Assembly: GCF_000247815.1 (NCBI RefSeq) | Contig: NC_021677.1 | Span: forward strand, 41,022,417-41,086,416 | DNA: 64,000 bases | Reading direction: 5' to 3' | Source of the DNA: Ficedula albicollis | Lineage: Eukaryota; Chordata; Aves; Passeriformes; Muscicapidae | Shown here: piece after piece, positions 29,281 through 64,000 of the stretch | Layout: each line of letters begins with the position of its first letter | Position numbering within the stretch: position 1 is the stretch's first letter | The notes under the pieces: generated by a model | What the model saw: the letters and a program-made list of their open reading frames with translations, nothing else | The model's database searches: none | Told to the model about the DNA's origin: nothing | Made by a program: the position numbers and the translations under genes

Positions 29281-30500
29281 TTTTTGCTCTAAGTGTTGCT
29301 CTGTGGGTTGAAAAGAGGTGGGGAAGCCCCGTGGTCTGACAGACACTGGAAGCAATGCTGGTGGCTGTGAGCAGCAGTCATTAACAGGTTGCACATCTTG
29401 TACATGCTAGAATCCAGCTAGGCTGAGGGAGAGCCTGACAGGGCTACTGAACATGTGAGTATCATAGGAAATATTTCACAGCTGGCAACTCTGGCTGGGG
29501 TTTGACAGTCTGAGCTGGGGCTGGTGTAACATGAACAGCATCTGTTCTCATGGAGATCAAGACAGGCAAGTGTATGGGCCTTTGCTGCCTGTCAAAGCCC
29601 CTTCCACCTTCCAGAGGGAGGAACATCTTGTTTGAAGCTTTGCAATTGTTAGGGAATTTTGTTCTGGAGCCTACAGAAATAAAAATATTTGCAGTTGTTT
29701 CCCTCCTCCAAAATCCTGTAGAAATGGCGTAGATATCTGAGAGGTGTGTGCAGGAAAAAAACCTGCAGAAAAATTAAACTGAGCTGCTTGGAGCTGGCAG
29801 CGTGCTGCTAGTGTGGAGTAGGATGCAGCAGCACTCTTAGCTGAGTGCTTTGCTTCCCAGTGGAAGCTTAATGTTTTAATGAATTGGCCCATATCAAAAT
29901 CAGGACTCTGGCTGGCTGCCTGATGTGAAGATTGGGTGAGGAAGGAAATGCAGTGCTGTGTCACTTGTTGCTAGTGGAATTGTCCCACATCCCATAAATC
30001 CTGGTGCTGTCAAAGAGCTGCTTTAGAAAACCTTTGGCCACTCTGAATAAGGTGGTCATTGTGCTTTCCACATGTGGGCTTTCCACCATAGCTGTAGCTT
30101 TAACTACATGTGTCTGCCCTTGCTTTAAAAGGGGTCTAGGACCAGAAGCATATGGGAGGGCTCAAGTGTGATTGCTTTCCCAGACTTTCTCATGGATAGG
30201 AGGACCAGGCACAAGCTCTATTCATATGTCTGCCAGTCTAGGAGAAATCAACAGTAAACAGCACTAATGGGGGACTCTGTTAGTCCTATTCTGTGCGATC
30301 AGGTTTGTGTTGAAACCAGTGTGAGAACATGTCAGCGAAAGAAATGCTTGCGTCATTCTTACTTGTTGTTTGGCTGAGAGGGGGTGGCAGCAGTGTGATT
30401 TACAGTGAGGGCAAAACTAAACAGGTAAGGCAGACTTAGAGAGCTGAGAACACCCCTGAAACTGTACACTGGGAAAGAGAAACCCTGGCACCACAGACCT

Positions 30501-30778
30501 GAACTGGACAGAAAGCAAGCATTGAAAACAGCTTTGGACAACCACAGCAGCACCAGACATTTGTCCTGGTACCTGGCTCATTCTTGGTTGGTTGAGTGGA
30601 GCCTTGAACTGGACAAAAAGCAAGCATTGAAAACAGCTTTGGGACAACCACAGCAGCACCAGACATTTGTCCTCTGAACTGGACAGAAAGCAAGCATTGA
30701 AAACAGCTTTGGACAACCACAGCAGCACCAGACATTTGTCCTGGTACCTGGCTCATTCTTGGTTGGTTGAGTGGAGCC
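30501..30778. repeat. Tandem repeat, three copies, about 70-104 bp
   Basis: Copies begin at 30,501, 30,605 and 30,676, each at 'gaactggacaraaagcaagc', continuing to 'cagcagcaccagacatttgt'. Copies 1 and 3 add a tail through 'ctcattcttggttggttgag' that copy 2 lacks. The copies are nearly identical. The repeated peptide in the open frames here is a by-product. Confidence 0.9.
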
Positions 30779-31845
30779 AGTCTAGGCCCAGGGTCAAATG
30801 CTGCCTGTGTCACCAGTAAGACAGAGGAGAATTAAACTGTTCAGAAAATGGAACCCCAATGCTTAAGGTAAGCAAAATCCACTTTAGTCGCAACATGAAA
30901 TGATGGATGAAAACTCTTTTCCTCCTGTTGCCCTCCCCAAGCAGACAAAACTTTCAGGGGTAGGTGACAAACCCCATTCCAGGGACTTGAGTAGGGCAGA
31001 TTTTAGGTTTCTTTCTGCACACCCGCTCTTCTCTTTCACTGAGAATCTCTGAAGTCAGGAGTCAAAATTCCAAGGCAAGGCTCAGTTCCCCAAGTCCTTA
31101 CATGTTTTGTTTCCTGCACATGGACTACACCCTCCCTCAACTGATCTGAGACTTCTCTCCCTGGGATAGGCAGCAAGCAGCACAGAGTATCTTGGGGGGA
31201 GATGGGAAGTACAGGTGTAGTGTCTGGGATGAGGACCAGGGGAATTGTGAGGAGAAGCTTGGAGAGGGAGGGCAGTTCCAAACAAGGGAATGCATCAGTC
31301 ATGCTGCTTCATGATCTGTCTGTCCAGGGTGGCACCCTGTATGGCTCTACCCTGGCTCTGGGAGAATCACCCTGCCAGCCACTGTGTGGGAGCACAGCTG
31401 GCAATGTACTCCTACCCAAGGATTCCTGCCCCAGGGATGCCTTCCTGATTTAGCAGACATTGCTCTGGATATTATCATGCTCCTCTTAGGATGCTCTTTT
31501 TCTGATCAAGAAGGTCAGCTGTAAGTGTATTGTAAGCCCAGAGCTATAGTCCCTCTGTCTCCTGGCATCTGTGTAGCTGTTGTTGCAGCAGCTATTTGGA
31601 GGAGCTGGGGAGAATTGGGAAATGCAGGGCCATATTCCCCTGGCCCTGTGGCTAAGCATGGGACTAGGTTCAAACTGTCCTCTCTATCTCATGAATGCTT
31701 GAACCTGTAATGAAAAGAAAAGAACAAAGTATATGGAAGATCATCATTTCATACAGCCCAGTGAGCCTGGCTTCAAAAAAGGAAAATCATGTCTCACTTA
31801 CTGAATTCTTTGAACATGTCAAGGTTTGTAAAGGGAGATCATATC

Positions 31846-31990
31846 TTTTATTAGGCCAATTGATATAGCTGGAAAAAACACACAAGCTTTCAGGCACAGA
31901 AACCCCTATTTTATGTTTTTTTCCAGCTATATCAGTTGGTCTAATAAAAAGTTATTACCTCTGCCCACAAATCTTATTTCACTTAATCCT
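31846..31990. repeat. Interspersed repeat with long inverted repeat (hairpin)
   Basis: The arm at 31,846-31,878 ('ttttattaggccaattgata' and 'tagctggaaaaaa') is reverse-complementary to 31,916-31,950 with about two mismatches. The arms are separated by a 37-base loop containing 'acacaagctttcaggcacag'. The layout, and the following 'ttattacctctgcccac', resemble a widespread old amniote repeat I have seen in reptile and bird sequence but cannot name. It could be a MITE-like remnant. Confidence 0.65.
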
Positions 31991-32743
31991 TAGATCATCA
32001 CAGCACAACTACTTGAACATGTCAGTAGGAATGGAAAAAAGGAGAGTGATTTGATACATTTTATTTAGATGACTTGAAGTTTCTCAGCCAAACCATGAGC
32101 TTCTACAAAAGCTAAGCAGGTATGGAGTGAAATCTGGTGCCTTTAGTAAAAGATATTCCTGGAAGGCTTAAAAGTTTAGACTTAGAGAGTCAATTTTCAT
32201 CATGGCAAAGTGTTAGCAGTGTAGTTTGTGGTGTGGTACAGAAGAAATTACTTAGGCTAATGAGGATGGGTGAAAAATGTGAGGAATGTGAGATAGCAGA
32301 AAAAAATATAGGCAAAGGGACAAAGTACTGGCAAACTGAATGTTTGTTAAACGTGTGGAGCTAAAAACAGATCTATTTACAATTAATCTGTACATCTGTC
32401 CAGCCAAGAAACAGACTGGGGTCGTTTTATACAGCTCAGTGGAAATCTCTGCACAACTCATGGTTGAGAAGCCTGTGTGCTTACATTTGATCCTTGGCAC
32501 TGCCTCCACCGTGGGCTCTGGGGACCGCCTGCCCCATCTGGAAAGCTGTGTTAGAGAGCCAGGGAGAATTGGGAAGAGCATCAGGAGACTTTGGCAAAAG
32601 CCTCTATCAGGAGACGGATCTGTAAGGCTAGGATTCTCTGCCTCAGGGGGAACTTAAAAAGTGTCTTCAGCAAAAAGCTGGAGAAGGCAGAGCGTCCGAC
32701 TGTTCCTGGCCTCTCGCACCGCAAGGGCAATTAAAAGGGCTAA

Positions 32744-32745
<2 letters not shown>

Positions 32746-32797
<52 letters not shown>
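32746..32797. repeat. 52-bp poly-G run
   Basis: A short pure G run in the IFT43 promoter island. It is of the same character as the longer runs and probably artefactual, though at 52 bp a genuine G tract is not excluded. Confidence 0.75.
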
Positions 32798-32800
<3 letters not shown>

Positions 32801-32910
32801 CCGCCGAGGTGTTGCAGCCCTGGTGTCCCCTCAGTCAGGCCAAGGTTTTAGGGCTGCTGCGGGGGTGGCTGTTTCAGTGGCTGCCAGGCGCCGGTGCTCG
32901 GCCGGGCGGT

Positions 32911-33670
<760 letters not shown>

Positions 33671-33819
33671 GGCCGTGCCCCGTGAGGGCACCGCGCCTCG
33701 CTGCGGGGCGGGGCGCCACGGCACGGCACGGCCCTGCCTGAGCTCCGCTCCCTGCGGTGAGACGGCCTTCGTCAGTAACTGGTGTCCTCTGCTCCTTCGT
33801 GTTTCCCCCTGCACTACAG

Positions 33820-64000
<30,181 letters not shown>

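Larger units (their letters stand above)
28461..32700. other. Intergenic region between TGFB3 and IFT43
   Basis: This is the divergent spacer between the two head-to-head genes. It contains a decayed LINE fragment, a 3-copy tandem repeat and a long inverted repeat, listed separately. No exon was recognised. Confidence 0.6.

Noticed and set aside
30417..30813. Open frames with an internally repeated peptide
   Set aside because: The repeats come from the noncoding tandem repeat at 30,501-30,778.

Overview
This is vertebrate nuclear DNA, almost certainly from a bird. It has small exons with consensus splice sites, long introns, CpG-rich promoter regions, a 5'-truncated CR1 LINE and older LINE remnants. 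Two protein genes are recognisable by translating and splicing exons by eye. TGFB3 (transforming growth factor beta-3) is complete on the minus strand. IFT43 (intraflagellar transport 43) is on the plus strand and runs off the right edge. The two genes are head to head, the same order I know from human chromosome 14q24.

Layout: 1-12,598 is the flank beyond the TGFB3 3' end. I recognise no exon there; it holds a CR1 LINE (about 7,050-7,534) and a 97-bp tandem duplication. The TGFB3 coding sequence lies in seven exons between 12,599 and 25,858. All splice sites are GT-AG, the reading frame is intact, and the product is 412 residues, as in human and chicken. Its 5' UTR and promoter lie in a GC-rich island interrupted by long G homopolymers. 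From 28,400 to 32,700 is the divergent intergenic region, with LINE remnants, a tandem repeat and a hairpin-forming repeat. IFT43 exons are at 33,820-33,909, 50,024-50,091, 63,482-63,514 and from 63,992 past the end of the window. Its first coding exon was not found and is probably lost in or beside the G tract at 32,911-33,669. A further CpG-rich island sits inside an IFT43 intron around 57,850-59,420.

The most conspicuous structure is six pure poly-G runs (485, 1703, 52, 759, 784 and 1002 bp). Most interrupt GC-rich islands, and one is bracketed by two copies of the same short sequence. I read them as assembly or gap-filling artefacts, not biology. The very long glycine or proline reading frames across them should be ignored.

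I found no undescribed biological system. The points most worth following are the altered residues at the start of the mature TGF-beta3 ligand, the upstream start codons in the TGFB3 leader, the missing IFT43 exon 1, the intragenic CpG island, and a recurring pattern of short tandem duplications.
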